Part shown: positions 18,801 to 28,288 of the stretch, piece by piece
Numbering within the stretch: position 1 is the stretch's first letter
How the letters are laid out: every line of letters begins with the position of its first letter
The notes under the pieces: generated by a model
Databases searched by the model: none
What the model was told of the DNA's origin: nothing
Seen by the model: only the letters and a program-made list of their open reading frames with translations
NCBI RefSeq assembly: GCF_000819845.1
Contig: NZ_CDCG01000011.1
Span: 143,915 to 207,914, forward strand
DNA: 64,000 nucleotides
From: Aeromonas enteropelogenes
GTDB taxonomy: Bacteria; Pseudomonadota; Gammaproteobacteria; Enterobacterales; Aeromonadaceae
Reading direction: 5' to 3'
Program-made: the position numbers and the translations under genes

Positions 18801-20697
18801 CGTCAAGGTGGTGGCGCCGCTGGTGGCCGAGATAGGCTGGCCGCGCTTTGGCGCGAGAGGCGATGAGACCCGCGCCTTGGTGCAACTGCGCAACATGAGC
18901 GGCGAGGATCAGACCCTCTCCCTTGATTGGACCCTGAATGGTGGGCTTAAGGCGAACGGCAATCTGCCCAGCACCCTTTCCCTTAAAAATGGCGAGGAGC
19001 AGTGGCTGACCCTGCCGCTCACGGTGACCGGAGCGAGCGGGGTAGCGCGTTTGCAACTCGCCGCCAGCGGCAAGGATATCGCGATAAGCCGCGATTGGTC
19101 GCTGCCACTGCGCTCTCCCTGGCCGGCCCAGACTCGCCAGCGCTACCAGATGCTGGCCCCCGGCCAGCAGATGAGTTTTGCGCCAGACGAGCTGGCCGGG
19201 CTGGATGGCGCCAATTTGCAGGGGCTGCTCAGCCTCTCCGGTACGCCCCCCTGGGATCCGGCCGCCCAGTGGCAGGCGCTGGCCGATTATCCTTACGCCT
19301 GTCTGGAGCAGACCCTGTCGCGCGCCTGGCCCTATCTGCTCACTACGGCAGAGGAGCGCAAGAGCTGGTCTAAAGGTTTGCCCAAGGCCGACAAACCGCT
19401 GAGCGAGGCGGAGCTGCAGCGCGCCTTGCTCCAGCGTTTGCAGCGGTTGCAACTGCCAAGCGGCGGCTTTGGCCTCTGGGACGGCCGCTCCGACGAGGAG
19501 CAGTGGCTCACCACCTATGCCGCCGACTACCTGCTGGCTCGCCAGGAGGTCGGCGATGCTGTGCCGGAGGCCATGTTGAGCCAGGCCCTCAAGCGCCTGC
19601 AGAGCTACCTCACCGACAGCCAGTACTGGGAGCGCTGGAGCAGTGCCCCCGAGCACAGCCGCTTGGCCTATCAGGCTTATAGCGCCTATGTGCTGGCGCG
19701 GGTGGGCAAGGCGCCGCTCGCTACCCTGCGGCTTATCTGGGAGCAGCAGGCGGATCACGCCCGCTCCGGTCTGCCGCTGTTGCACCTCTCGCTGGCCTTC
19801 TCGGCCATGGGGGATGAACAGAATGCTGCCAGAGCCCTCGACCGGGCACTGACCACCGAGCGTGCTGACGGCTATCTGGGGGATTATGGCTCTGCGCTGC
19901 GCGACCAGGCCCTTGAGCTCTCCCTGCTGCGCCGGCACAAGCTGGCGGAAGATCGCTGGTCAGCCCTCAGTGCCCAGGTGGCCGATACCCTGGCCCATCG
20001 TCAGTGGCTCAGCACTCAGGAGCGGCTCGCCCTGCTACGACTCGCCCGCTTCGACCCGGCCGTCGACTGGCAGGCTAGGGTAACTTCCTCGCTTGGCAGT
20101 GGATCCCTGAGCGGTTCGGCTCCGCTGCAGCGGGGTGCCCCAGAGGCGCTGGCGGCGAGTACCGTCACCAACGAGGGCAAGGGATCTCTCTATGTGCAGC
20201 GCACCCTGATTGGCTACCCCGAGCAGGCTCCTGCCCGGTTGAGTCAGGGGATAAGCGTGACCCGCAGCTGGTTCAATGCCGATGGCCAGCGTTTCGATCC
20301 GGCCAAGGTGAAGGTGGGCGATCTGGTGGTGGTGCGACTCAACGTCAGCAGTGAATCGGCGGTGCCCGATGCCCTGCTGGTGGAGATGGTGCCCGCTGGC
20401 TTCGAGCTGGAGAACCCGGCCCTTGGCAACAGCATCAAGCTGGAAGAGCTCTCCATCGAGGGGAAACCGGCGTGGCAGAGCGAGTGGAACGACTACCTCA
20501 AGCATCAGGAGTTTCGCGACGACCGCTACACGGCAGCGCTGGATCTGAGCGAGGGGAGCAACCAGCAGCTGGTCTACCTGATGCGGGCGGTGACGCCGGG
20601 TCGCTATCAGGTGCCGCCGACCCAGGTGGAGGATATGTACCGCCCCGAGCTCAGGGCCGTGGGTGAGGATATCCACGAGGTAACTATCTCTGAGTAG
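15877..20697 (+). CDS. yfhM: Bacterial alpha-2-macroglobulin lipoprotein (YfhM-like)
   Basis: Large periplasmic protease trap of about 1606 residues, anchored as a lipoprotein. A lipoprotein signal MRRAAALLLAGITGLLLAGC ends in a clear lipobox Cys20. The thioester motif CLEQ is at residues 1142-1145, in the context YPYACLEQTLSRAWPY, so covalent trapping of attacking proteases should be possible. MG-type domains and the alpha-helical thioester domain are spread as in E. coli YfhM (about 1650 residues). I prefer ATG 15877 because it gives a compact signal peptide; ATG 15814 would add 21 residues and neither has a good ribosome binding site. pbpC follows after ten bases, the conserved pairing that couples cell-wall repair with protease defence. 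Confidence 0.93.
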   Translation: MRRAAALLLAGITGLLLAGCGPDKPATTAEAPAAQQEIGAPDAVVQANARQYRDAPALALVFSGPLTPSASWQRWLAVSEGGKQVQGEWILADDGRTLYFPNVQPDKRYEVTLKAGLGPSPQSWILKTRPLEAGASFTASGMVLPLRDELRLPISAVNVDEVNIDFFRVDAAYLPRFLVEYRPGSGMGNWELEQITKRAKRVFSGRYALELDPNRRETRLINVKEPQLAEAGVYFAVMSPLGNYDWRKETTYFAVSDMGLSARRYRDRLEVFVSSLATADPLKDVQLSLLDEKGNRLQVHATDNRGHRRFDQVQGARLLLAEQGKHLAVLRLDGAALDLSTFDLGTQPWQAQQLYLFSGRDLYRPGERLDSEILLKGQDGQLLPGMAVELEVKQPDGQLLEQKRLLPDNLGAAHYGLRLPMDAPLGRWTINLKTAAGSRFEWPFLVEEFLPERLKLQLGKGPDGEVTDLDAALTLPLRGDYLYGAPASATRAKAEVKISRATMPFTRWQEFTLGDVLLGEQAKALDPVNLTLNEQGQGTVSLADELDGVRALGPLEVAYRVSLSEPGGRAVNRSRTQYGWPEGSQWPALKADFVADRVEGGRPLPFQILNLDKQGQPVAGEVKVRLINEYRDYYWHYADGEGWKYEFNSQPYLEQEQTLQLDGKGPTSLSLTLAAGWYRLEVENSQGHQSSLRLEIGSYAWGGGGEQARPDKIAITLDKRAYQAGDKAKVTLVAPRPGKGLLLVEDGDGLRWWQRIELKAEGSEKEGRGEFEIPVSPEWQRHDLHISAQIAAPDSDSKPASSQQGQSLRSVGLVPLTLDRESRRLPLTLSAPDKAVPLTRLEVTATSTPNSQGRVVLAAVDRGVLNISDYRPLDPFELFFGRKRFAQDLFDNYGQVIPPQDGKLARLNYGGDRAPLKKGGALESRVEIAALWSGEVSFDEQGMALIPLELPNFNGELALMALAWNEQQVGQAERAVKVVAPLVAEIGWPRFGARGDETRALVQLRNMSGEDQTLSLDWTLNGGLKANGNLPSTLSLKNGEEQWLTLPLTVTGASGVARLQLAASGKDIAISRDWSLPLRSPWPAQTRQRYQMLAPGQQMSFAPDELAGLDGANLQGLLSLSGTPPWDPAAQWQALADYPYACLEQTLSRAWPYLLTTAEERKSWSKGLPKADKPLSEAELQRALLQRLQRLQLPSGGFGLWDGRSDEEQWLTTYAADYLLARQEVGDAVPEAMLSQALKRLQSYLTDSQYWERWSSAPEHSRLAYQAYSAYVLARVGKAPLATLRLIWEQQADHARSGLPLLHLSLAFSAMGDEQNAARALDRALTTERADGYLGDYGSALRDQALELSLLRRHKLAEDRWSALSAQVADTLAHRQWLSTQERLALLRLARFDPAVDWQARVTSSLGSGSLSGSAPLQRGAPEALAASTVTNEGKGSLYVQRTLIGYPEQAPARLSQGISVTRSWFNADGQRFDPAKVKVGDLVVVRLNVSSESAVPDALLVEMVPAGFELENPALGNSIKLEELSIEGKPAWQSEWNDYLKHQEFRDDRYTAALDLSEGSNQQLVYLMRAVTPGRYQVPPTQVEDMYRPELRAVGEDIHEVTISE

Positions 20698-20707
20698 CTG
20701 GCGCTTG

Positions 20708-23107
20708 ATGGGTCGCAGACGCTCTCTGGGCAACGACCCCTCCCTTGAGCGGGTTCGCCCGCTCACTTTCTGGCAGCGTGGCTGGCTGAAATTGGGTCGC
20801 AGTGGTCGCGCCTGTCGGCGCTGGCTTGGCTGTCTGCCGCGCTGGCTGCGCTACTCGGGGCTGGGGGCTATTGTCCTGCTCCTGTCGCTGCTGGCGCTGG
20901 ATCGGATCTTCCCGCCGCCGCCACTCGACCCTGCCTATGCACGAGTGGTGCTCGACATGAAGGGGAGGCCGCTGCGCGCCTTTGCCGATACCAGCGGGGT
21001 ATGGCGCTATCCGGTGACTTTGGATCAGGTCTCCCCCCGTTATATCGAGGCGCTGCTGGGCTACGAGGATCGCTATTTCTGGCGCCATCCCGGGGTCAAT
21101 CCGGTGGCCATGGTGCGCGGGGTCTGGTTGTGGCTGCGCCACGGGCGGGCGGTATCGGGAGGCTCGACCCTCACCATGCAGGTGGCCCGCTTGCTCGAAC
21201 CCTATCACAGGAGCGTGCCCGGCAAGCTGCGCCAGATGGCGCGGGCGCTGCAGCTGGAGTGGCACTACGACAAGCGCACCCTGCTCACCGTCTACCTCAA
21301 CCGGGCGCCCTTTGGTGGCAATCTGGAAGGCGTCCAGGCGGCGAGCTTTGCCTATCTTGGCAAGAGCGCCGCCAAGCTCACCCATGCCGAGGCGGCCCTG
21401 CTGGCTGTGCTGCCCCAGGCCCCCAGCCGTTATCGGCCGGACAGGCATCCCGAGCGGGCCCGCGCCGCCCGTGACAAGGTGATGCTACGGCTGGTCAGGC
21501 AGGGCGCCTGGCCCGAGGCCGTGTGGCGGGAGGGACGCATCGAACCTGTGCTGGCCCGCGCCCGTTTCACCCCGATGGAGGCGCCGCTGTTTGCCCGCCT
21601 CGCCGCCGCCAGTCAGCCGGGGGCCTTGGTGCACACCACCATAGATGGCGATCTGCAGCGTTGGCTGGAGGGGCGGGTAGAGAGCTATATCCGCCGCTTC
21701 CCCGAGCAGACTTCCGCCGCGCTGCTGCTCGTCGACAACCGGACCATGGCGGTGCGTGCCTATGTAGGCAGCGCCGAGTATGGCAATTTGCGCCGCCACG
21801 GTTATCTGGACATGGTGCAGGCGATCCGCTCCCCCGGCTCCACCCTCAAGCCCTTCATCTATGGCCTGGCGCTGGATGAGGGACTGGTTCATTCGGCCTC
21901 TCTGCTCTCCGATGCGCCAAGGCTTGGGGCTGACTATCGCCCCGCCAACTTCACCGGCGCCTTTCAGGGGCCGGTGACCCTGACTCGGGCCCTGCAGCAA
22001 TCCCTCAACGTACCGGCGGTGCAGGTGCTGGAGGCACTTGGGGCCGACAAGCTGGTCAGTCGGCTCGACAATGCCGGGGTGAGGCTGGCGCTCTCGGACA
22101 AACCCAACCCGGCCATTGCGCTCGGGGCGGCGGGGATCCGGCTCGAGCAGCTGGTGGCGCTCTACAGCGCGCTGACCCGGCAGGGGCAGGTGGCGATGCC
22201 GGTCTGGCTGGCAGATCAGCAGGCAGTGTCGCGCCCCTTGCTGAGCCCGGGGGCCGCCTGGATCATCTGGCAGATCCTGAGCGCTCAGGGGCGGGCGGAT
22301 CAGCCCTTTGCCAGCGAGGCGACCGGTCGGGTCAACCGGCTGGCCTGGAAGACCGGTACCAGCTATGGCTATCGCGACAGCTGGGCGCTGGGGGTCTCCG
22401 GTCGCTGGACCCTGGGGGTCTGGCTCGGGCGCCCTGACGGCACCCCCATGCCCGGTTTCTACGGCCAGAGCGCGGCGGTGCCGCTGCTGCTCTCGGTTTA
22501 CTCGCGGCTCGGTGACGACAGTCCCTTGCCGGTGCAGCCCAACACGGTGAGCGAGGCCGAGATTTGCTGGCCGCTGGGGCGGCGGGCGAGCACTACCCTG
22601 CCGGAGACCTGCCTGCAACGACAGAGTGCCTGGCTGCTGGAGGAGCGGGATCCCCCCACCTTGCCCGATCCGCTGGACTGGCCTTCGCCGCTGCGTCAGG
22701 TTGCGCTGACCGATCAGGGGAAACCCACCATGCCCCGTTGCCGCGAGGCCGCAGGCTCAGGCTGGCGGGCGCTCTGGCCGCTCTCGCTGGAGCCCTGGCG
22801 GGCTTTTGGCGAGCGGCGGCAAGCAGTGTTGGCAGGCGGCTGTGCGGGAGAGGCGGCGCGAACCGAGTTGCAGGCGCCCATCCGCATCCTGGCACTGGGG
22901 GAGGGGAACCTTATCCGCAGCGAACGTTACCGCTTGCAGCCCAGGGTGCTGGGTGGGGTGGGTAAACCGTTCTGGTTTCTCAACGGTCAGCGGCTGCGCT
23001 GGGACGGGGATCAGGTGCTGAGCAAGGCGGGCCGTTACCAGCTGGTGGTGGTGGACGAGGCGGGCAACAGCGATCGCATCGAATTTCGCCTGGAAAATCC
23101 CTCCTGA
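20708..23107 (+). CDS. pbpC: Penicillin-binding protein 1C
   Basis: Bifunctional peptidoglycan synthase of 799 residues with one N-terminal membrane anchor (LGAIVLLLSLLALDRIF). The GT51 glycosyltransferase domain shows EDRYFWRHPGVNP, GGSTLTMQVARLL and YLNRAPFGGNLEGV. The transpeptidase domain shows the SxxK motif in SPGSTLKPF, SxN in SLNVP and KTG in KTGTSYGYRD. The final ~90 residues form a PBP1C-type C-terminal domain. It is ten bases downstream of yfhM and probably cotranscribed with it. ATG 20708 is preceded by an in-frame TTG at 20705. It converges with the next gene, with a GC hairpin at 23098-23117 lacking a T tract. Confidence 0.95.
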   Translation: MGRRRSLGNDPSLERVRPLTFWQRGWLKLGRSGRACRRWLGCLPRWLRYSGLGAIVLLLSLLALDRIFPPPPLDPAYARVVLDMKGRPLRAFADTSGVWRYPVTLDQVSPRYIEALLGYEDRYFWRHPGVNPVAMVRGVWLWLRHGRAVSGGSTLTMQVARLLEPYHRSVPGKLRQMARALQLEWHYDKRTLLTVYLNRAPFGGNLEGVQAASFAYLGKSAAKLTHAEAALLAVLPQAPSRYRPDRHPERARAARDKVMLRLVRQGAWPEAVWREGRIEPVLARARFTPMEAPLFARLAAASQPGALVHTTIDGDLQRWLEGRVESYIRRFPEQTSAALLLVDNRTMAVRAYVGSAEYGNLRRHGYLDMVQAIRSPGSTLKPFIYGLALDEGLVHSASLLSDAPRLGADYRPANFTGAFQGPVTLTRALQQSLNVPAVQVLEALGADKLVSRLDNAGVRLALSDKPNPAIALGAAGIRLEQLVALYSALTRQGQVAMPVWLADQQAVSRPLLSPGAAWIIWQILSAQGRADQPFASEATGRVNRLAWKTGTSYGYRDSWALGVSGRWTLGVWLGRPDGTPMPGFYGQSAAVPLLLSVYSRLGDDSPLPVQPNTVSEAEICWPLGRRASTTLPETCLQRQSAWLLEERDPPTLPDPLDWPSPLRQVALTDQGKPTMPRCREAAGSGWRALWPLSLEPWRAFGERRQAVLAGGCAGEAARTELQAPIRILALGEGNLIRSERYRLQPRVLGGVGKPFWFLNGQRLRWDGDQVLSKAGRYQLVVVDEAGNSDRIEFRLENPS

Positions 23108-23123
23108 TCGGGAGGGAGTACGC

Positions 23124-24083
23124 TCAGGATTTGACCTGCCCCAGGCGGGTGAAGAAGTGCTGGCTCTTGCGCTGGTGGAAGTGGCTCTTCTTGATGGAGT
23201 GAAACACCAGATTGCTGCCTGGGTGGCTCGCCTTGAGGCGGTGGATCATCGCCATGGCGGGTAGACTGGTGCTGATCATGGTGGTGAGGGGCAGGCTTCG
23301 GGTTTGTGGCCCCAGCAGTTGGTTGAGTGCCTGCTGGGCCTGCTCGAATCGCGTCAGTGCTGCGGGTTCCGGGTATCCGCTGCCGAGCATGGCGAGCAAG
23401 CCGTCGAGGGCCTGATGAAACTCGGCCAGCTGCTGGCGAAAACCGCTGCGCCCACGCAGGGCGATGAGCTCCGCAAACGGGATCTCGTTCAAGTGAGTGG
23501 GCACTTGCAACGGGATCTCCAGATGGAAGCAATCCTGGCCGCCCCGGTTGTGGTAGCGGGATTCGAGCAGGTGGAGCAGCCGGTCCAGATAGTCGTGATC
23601 GGTGATGAGGACCCCCTCATTGGCGAGTGCCCACTCACGGGCGAGCCGCATGGAGAGCAGGTTGGCAAAGCGTCGCGCCATCCTGATCCCTCCCTCGTCC
23701 CGGCTGGCAAAGCCTTTGTCGAGGCAAAAACCGTGCAAGCGCTCCAGGCCTGCCTGGGCCGGGCAGAAGCAGTCGTGATTGGCGCTTTGACGCCAGCGTG
23801 CGATGAGCTCCTTGTTGCCAAACACCTTGTGGCGGACAAAATCGGGGGTGATAAGGCCGCCGAGCTGACTCTCCAGCTGGGGGGTGATGGCGGCAAAGAA
23901 GGCGGGTTCCGGCCGCTCTGCCAGCAGATCCGTCTCTGTTTCGAGGGTCTCCAGCAGGGCGGTCAGGCCACTTTTCTCGCTGACGGTGAAGACGAAGGCG
24001 AGCCGCTCCAGATAGAGCAGGGCAAACTTGAGCCAGAGCTCGTCACGTACCTCCATGCCGGGGTAGTAGATATAGGTCTTCAT
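23124..24083 (-). CDS. Uncharacterised protein, possibly DUF6236-like
   Basis: A 319-residue soluble protein starting MKTYIYYPGMEVRDELWLKFALLYLERLAFV. The opening, a Tyr-Tyr-Pro followed by a long amphipathic helix with a WLK motif, resembles proteins I recall as DUF6236, but I am not certain. No signal peptide, membrane segment or catalytic motif stands out. It is convergent with pbpC and divergent from thiI, 177 bases away. The frame extends another 880 bases upstream as antisense to thiI, which is a shadow; the start at 24083 fits the protein-like sequence. Confidence 0.6.
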   Translation of the reverse strand: MKTYIYYPGMEVRDELWLKFALLYLERLAFVFTVSEKSGLTALLETLETETDLLAERPEPAFFAAITPQLESQLGGLITPDFVRHKVFGNKELIARWRQSANHDCFCPAQAGLERLHGFCLDKGFASRDEGGIRMARRFANLLSMRLAREWALANEGVLITDHDYLDRLLHLLESRYHNRGGQDCFHLEIPLQVPTHLNEIPFAELIALRGRSGFRQQLAEFHQALDGLLAMLGSGYPEPAALTRFEQAQQALNQLLGPQTRSLPLTTMISTSLPAMAMIHRLKASHPGSNLVFHSIKKSHFHQRKSQHFFTRLGQVKS

Positions 24084-24215
24084 CGGATCAATCTGTTGTC
24101 GGGATCTTGCCAGGGCGCAGGGTCGGGAATATACGCAAAATCGCCGCCGTGCGGCAAACATTGCGTGGTGGTCTGTGAGCAAACGCTCATCCAGTAGGCG
24201 CTGGACACAAAGTTC

Positions 24216-24224
24216 TGATATAAT
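24216..24224 (+). promoter_or_regulatory. Extended -10 promoter of thiI
   Basis: TG-A-TATAAT gives a perfect -10 hexamer with the upstream TG extension, 36 bases before the thiI start. No good -35 hexamer is seen at the usual distance, as is common for extended -10 promoters. Confidence 0.65.
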
Positions 24225-24260
24225 TCGCGCCCTTAAATCAAGGTCACCCGAGTCATTACC

Positions 24261-25709
24261 ATGAAGTTCATTATCAAGCTGTTCCCGGAAATCACCATCA
24301 AGAGCAAGTCGGTTCGCCAGCGTTTCATCAAGATCCTGCAGGGCAACATCCGCAACGTCCTGCGACGCTTCGACGACGACGCCCGGGTGCGCATGGACTG
24401 GGACAAGCTGATCGTGAGCTCGCGCAATGACCAGTTCCGCGACCAGGCCATAGAGGCACTCGCCTGCATTCCCGGCATCCAGTCCTTCCTCGAGGTGCAG
24501 GCCAGCAAGTTCACCGATTTGCACGACATCTTCGAGCAGGTCAAGGCGGTATGGGGCGACCAGCTCAAGGGCAAGACCTTCTGCGTGCGTGCCAAGCGCC
24601 ACGGCAAGCACGAGTTCTCCTCTCTTGAAATTGAACGCTATGTAGGTGGTGGCCTGAACCAGCACTGCGAGAGCAACGGCGTGCGCCTGAAGAACCCGGA
24701 TGTGAAGATCAACCTCGAGATCGATGGTGAGGAGCTGTTCATCGTCAGCGCCATCCATCAGGGCTTGAGTGGCATGCCCATCGCCACCCAGGAGGACGTG
24801 TTGAGCCTCATCTCCGGCGGTTTTGACTCGGGCGTCGCCTCCTTCCAGTTCATCAAGCGCGGCTGCCGCGTGCACTACTGCTTCTTCAATCTGGGCGGCG
24901 CGGCCCACGAGATCGGTGTCAAGCAGGTGGCTTATCACTTGTGGAACCGCTTCGGCTCCTCCCACCGGGTGCGCTTCACCGCGGTGGACTTCGAGCCGGT
25001 GGTGGCCGAGATCCTCGAGAAGATCGACAACGGCCAGATGGGCGTAGTGCTTAAGCGGATGATGATGCGTGCCGCCGCCAAGGTGGCCGACGAGTTCCAG
25101 ATCCCGGCGTTGGTGACCGGCGAGTGTGTGGGCCAGGTCTCCAGCCAGACCCTCACCAACCTGAACGTGATCGACCGGGTGACCGACAAGGTGATCCTGC
25201 GCCCGCTGATCACCTGGGACAAGCCGGACATCATCAGCGAAGCGCGCCGCATCGGTACCCTGGAGTTTGCCGAGACCATGCCCGAGTACTGCGGCGTCAT
25301 CTCCAAGAAGCCGACCGTGAAGGCGGATCTTGCCCGCATCGAAGCGGAAGAGGCCAACTTCGACTTCGCCATCCTGGACAAGGTGGTAAGCGAGGCTCGC
25401 TACCTCGACATCCGTCGCATCGGTGAGGAGACCGCCGCCGAGGTGCAGGAAGTGGAGACCACCGCCTCGACCGGTGACAACGAGGTGATCCTAGATATCC
25501 GCTCCATGGATGAACACGAAGAGAAGCCGCTGCTGGTGGAAGGGCGCGAGGTGCAGCATATTCCCTTCTTCAAGCTGGCTACCGCCTTTGGCGACTTGCC
25601 GAAAGAGAAGACCTACCTGCTTTACTGCGATCGCGGCGTGATGAGCAAGCTGCAGGCGCTCTACCTGAAAGAGAAGGGCTTTGACAACGTCAAGGTGTAC
25701 CGTCCGTAA
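24261..25709 (+). CDS. thiI: tRNA uridine 4-sulfurtransferase with rhodanese domain
   Basis: Transfers sulfur to U8 of tRNA (4-thiouridine) and takes part in thiazole synthesis. The 482-residue length and near-continuous similarity to E. coli ThiI are clear. An N-terminal ferredoxin-like/THUMP region ([15 protein letters not shown]) comes first, then the PP-loop SGGFDSG of the ATP pyrophosphatase domain and GEALGQV-type [14 protein letters not shown]-terminal rhodanese domain follows, with the persulfide-carrying Cys in [11 protein letters not shown] strong terminator follows. Confidence 0.97.
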   Translation: MKFIIKLFPEITIKSKSVRQRFIKILQGNIRNVLRRFDDDARVRMDWDKLIVSSRNDQFRDQAIEALACIPGIQSFLEVQASKFTDLHDIFEQVKAVWGDQLKGKTFCVRAKRHGKHEFSSLEIERYVGGGLNQHCESNGVRLKNPDVKINLEIDGEELFIVSAIHQGLSGMPIATQEDVLSLISGGFDSGVASFQFIKRGCRVHYCFFNLGGAAHEIGVKQVAYHLWNRFGSSHRVRFTAVDFEPVVAEILEKIDNGQMGVVLKRMMMRAAAKVADEFQIPALVTGECVGQVSSQTLTNLNVIDRVTDKVILRPLITWDKPDIISEARRIGTLEFAETMPEYCGVISKKPTVKADLARIEAEEANFDFAILDKVVSEARYLDIRRIGEETAAEVQEVETTASTGDNEVILDIRSMDEHEEKPLLVEGREVQHIPFFKLATAFGDLPKEKTYLLYCDRGVMSKLQALYLKEKGFDNVKVYRP

Positions 25710-25732
25710 CGGTTAAGTGACTCTTAATAAAA

Positions 25733-25761
25733 AAATCCGGCCAATGAGCCGGATTTTTTTA
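25733..25761 (+). terminator. Rho-independent terminator after thiI
   Basis: AAATCCGGC and GCCGGATTT pair across a six-base loop, with a run of A before and T after, so it can work in both directions. It separates thiI from the convergent small secreted protein gene. Confidence 0.9.
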
Positions 25762-25783
25762 TTGCACATCGTGACGGCCGCCC

Positions 25784-26176
25784 TCAGGGACAGGGAACCG
25801 GGGTGAAGGTGGTTTGACCTTGACAGCGCCAGCCCATTTCGGCCTGACGCATCTGCCACAGGTTGTTGCTGCGATAGAGGGTCAGGATGTAGAGCATGTC
25901 GCTCTTGTTGCCATCAAGGGCAACGGAGAGCACCAGATCGTTGTCCAGCTGTCTGGCCTGGATACGGCTGGGTATGTCGTTGTGGCCGACGAAACGCAAT
26001 GCTACTTCACGATAATCATTGACCCAGCTCTGGCGTGCACTGCTTGCCTGGCGGATCTGCTGGTTGAACTGCTGTACCGGGGTTGACGCAAGACGGCCGA
26101 ACAGCACCTGCGCATCGGCTTGCGCCGTTGTCGCATAGATCAGTAACAGTGAAGTGATGAGTCCAAGTTTTTGCAT
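25784..26176 (-). CDS. Small secreted protein of unknown function
   Basis: A 130-residue protein with a typical signal peptide (MQKLGLITSLLLIYATTAQADA) and probable cleavage after the AxA-like site QADA. The mature part is hydrophilic and contains two cysteines near the C-terminus (WRCQGQ and PVPCP) that could form a disulfide. I recognise no family. It lies 93 bases downstream of the TRIC-family gene on the same strand and converges with thiI. Confidence 0.65.
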   Translation of the reverse strand: MQKLGLITSLLLIYATTAQADAQVLFGRLASTPVQQFNQQIRQASSARQSWVNDYREVALRFVGHNDIPSRIQARQLDNDLVLSVALDGNKSDMLYILTLYRSNNLWQMRQAEMGWRCQGQTTFTPVPCP

Positions 26177-26269
26177 AAGGGATTCCGGCTTACAACACTG
26201 GATCCTATGACAACAGAAAAGCCTGCTTGGTTCAACGAACAAGGCCGGGGGGCAAGCCCCCCGCACTTG

Positions 26270-26905
26270 TCATTGGCTGCGCTGCAACGAGAAGGTGGGC
26301 AGTGACAGGTGCCAGTAGATGGCGGCGACCCGCAAGCCAAAGACAGTTGTCATGCAGATGAGCATGGCTGTCACCCGATCCACGTTGGCCTCCAGCGCCA
26401 GGGTATAGAGAATGCCCCCCAGGATGCAGGCGGTGGCATAGATCTCCTTTTGCAACACCATCGGAACTTCCCGGGCCAGCACGTCCCGGATCATGCCGCC
26501 AGCGACCCCTGTCATGGTACCCATGATCACCGAGATGAGCCCGGGGGTACCGAAGTTGAGGGCCTTCTGGGCGCCGATCACGGTAAACAGGGCAAGCCCG
26601 AAGGCATCGGCTACCGGCAATACGTACCAGGGCATGCGTCTGGGTAACTTGACCATCCACATGCCTACAAGTGCCGTGACGATCACCACCCAGATATAGA
26701 GGGGATCGCGTACCCAGAATACAGGGGTGGCCCCCAGGATCATGTCGCGGATGGTGCCACCGCCGATGGCGGTGACGGCGGCCAGCACCATGACGCCGAA
26801 GCCGTCCATCCTTAGCCTCCCTGCAACCAACACTCCCGAAAACGCGAATACCGCAGTACCAAACATGTCGCTGATATAAACAATCTGCTCAACCAGTGTC
26901 TGCAT
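26270..26905 (-). CDS. UPF0126/TRIC-family membrane protein (YicG/YadS-like)
   Basis: A 211-residue protein with seven predicted membrane segments built as two related halves. Each half carries the family glycine-arginine motif: [13 protein letters not shown] and [16 protein letters not shown]. Prokaryotic members of this family are trimeric monovalent cation channels by homology to TRIC. The start at 26905 ([13 protein letters not shown]) fits family members; longer in-frame starts lack support. Confidence 0.85.
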   Translation of the reverse strand: MQTLVEQIVYISDMFGTAVFAFSGVLVAGRLRMDGFGVMVLAAVTAIGGGTIRDMILGATPVFWVRDPLYIWVVIVTALVGMWMVKLPRRMPWYVLPVADAFGLALFTVIGAQKALNFGTPGLISVIMGTMTGVAGGMIRDVLAREVPMVLQKEIYATACILGGILYTLALEANVDRVTAMLICMTTVFGLRVAAIYWHLSLPTFSLQRSQ

Positions 26906-27316
26906 GGAGAACAACTTACGTCCAGTTATTGATGGGGTCGCGATTTTAGGGGGCGCGCCGCCTCTGACCAATGGGCGTCTGCAAGAAGTGGGAGCCAGAC
27001 CAAGTTTTTGTCAGCAGCGACATGGATTGTGAAGCTTGTGCGGCGGGGGAGCTGGTGTGTAAAGGGATATGATGATGCCCGTGTGAAACCAGTCCTTCTT
27101 TGTTTCATGCATTCGTTGAAGGATGGATAGCATTTTTTTCCTCAAGTAAAGAGAGAACATGCCGATAAATAGGGTAGGCGGCGCTAATGCGATGAAGCGT
27201 TAAAAAAACTGCTAAAGACATCGAAAAAGCAGCCGTTAAATAAGACGCATCAGGCAGGAAAAACAATAAAGCCTGAGTAAATAAAAGAGCAAATTTAATA
27301 GCTTAGGAGAATAGTC
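26906..27316. other. 411-base region upstream of flaA
   Basis: The left part has no gene I can support. The right part holds the flaA sigma-28 promoter and a ~140-base A-rich untranslated leader. The leader contains an inverted repeat TCAGGC/GCCTGA (27250-27276) about 40 bases before the start codon. The ribosome binding site AGGAG is seven bases from the ATG. Confidence 0.6.
27142..27168 (+). promoter_or_regulatory. Sigma-28 (FliA) promoter of flaA
   Basis: TCAAGTAA-N11-GCCGATAA. The -10 element is a perfect match to the flagellar sigma-28 consensus (TAAAGTTT-N11-GCCGATAA) and spacing is exact; the -35 element matches at five of eight positions. Transcription should start near 27175. Confidence 0.85.
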
Positions 27317-28180
27317 ATGAGTATGTATGTAAATACCAACGTTTCGAGCATCAATGCTCAGCGTAACCTGCGTAATAGCAATATCAATCTGGATACCGCC
27401 TATCAGCGTCTGTCATCCGGCCTGCGTATCAACAGCGCCAAGGACGATGCCGCCGGTCTGCAGATCTCCAACCGTCTGACCTCCCAAATCAACGGTTTGA
27501 ATCAGGGTAACCGTAACGCAAATGACGGCATCTCCCTGGCGCAAACCGCAGAAGGGGCGATGGAAGAGATCACCGGCATGCTGCAGCGGATGCGTACCCT
27601 GTCTCAACAATCCGCCAACGGTTCCAACAACACCGATGACCGGGTTGCCTTGCAGCAAGAGGTGAACCAGCTCTCTACCGAGATTGACCGTATCGCTGGT
27701 GATACCACCTTCGGTGGTACCAAGTTGCTCGACGGTTCATTCAACGGCACCTTCCAGGTGGGGGCAGATGCCAACCAGACCATCTCCTTCAGTCTGACCG
27801 GCTTTTCCTTCAGCATCGCCGGACTGGCCGGAGCCAATGCGGCAAACACCACTGTATTCGTGGCGGGTGCTAACGGGATTAATATCCAGACCGCATCGGC
27901 ATCACAGAAAGTACTTGCGGATGTGGACAAACTCATCAAGCAGGTCGATGCCAAGCGTGCCGAGTTGGGTGCGGTACAAAACCGGATGGAATCAACCATT
28001 CGCAACCAGTCCAACATTGCGGAAAACGTCAGTGCAGCGCGAGCTCGGGTACGTGATGCAGACTTTGCGGTAGAAACTGCGAATCTGACGCAGTTCAACA
28101 TCCTGCAACAAGCGGCATCAACCGTACTGGGCCAGGCGAACCAGCGACCCAATGGCGCACTGCAACTGCTGCGTGGTTAA
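27317..28180 (+). CDS. flaA: Polar flagellin FlaA
   Basis: A 287-residue structural subunit of the polar flagellar filament. The conserved N-terminal D0/D1 domain ([32 protein letters not shown], about residues 1-140) and C-terminal D1/D0 domain ([15 protein letters not shown] to the end, [13 protein letters not shown]) flank a short variable middle (about 150-205) that is Ser/Thr rich. In Aeromonas this surface region is where O-linked glycans attach. It is exported without a signal peptide by the flagellar type III system. It has its own sigma-28 promoter and is separated from flaB by 765 bases with terminators. Confidence 0.96.
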   Translation: MSMYVNTNVSSINAQRNLRNSNINLDTAYQRLSSGLRINSAKDDAAGLQISNRLTSQINGLNQGNRNANDGISLAQTAEGAMEEITGMLQRMRTLSQQSANGSNNTDDRVALQQEVNQLSTEIDRIAGDTTFGGTKLLDGSFNGTFQVGADANQTISFSLTGFSFSIAGLAGANAANTTVFVAGANGINIQTASASQKVLADVDKLIKQVDAKRAELGAVQNRMESTIRNQSNIAENVSAARARVRDADFAVETANLTQFNILQQAASTVLGQANQRPNGALQLLRG

Positions 28181-28191
28181 GAATAAAAAAT

Positions 28192-28218
28192 GAAAGGCGG
28201 TTGTTCAGGCCGCCTTTC
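28192..28218 (+). repeat. Hairpin directly after flaA
   Basis: GAAAGGCGG and CCGCCTTTC form a perfect nine-base stem with a nine-base loop, 11 bases after the flaA stop. There is no T tract after it, so it may protect the flaA mRNA 3' end or slow polymerase rather than terminate. Confidence 0.6.
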
Positions 28219-28288
28219 CGGAGGACGCATCAGAGGGTGTTCGGGAAATCATGTCTCTGATAAGTCACAACACTGTAGTACACTACTA

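Noticed and set aside
15859..19938. Long minus-strand frames of 694 and 516 codons
   Set aside because: They are antisense to the alpha-2-macroglobulin gene, which has clear family motifs; the shadows have none.
23098..23117. Hairpin TCCCTCC/GGAGGGA as a terminator after pbpC
   Set aside because: There is no T run on either side; it may be a weak bidirectional element at most.
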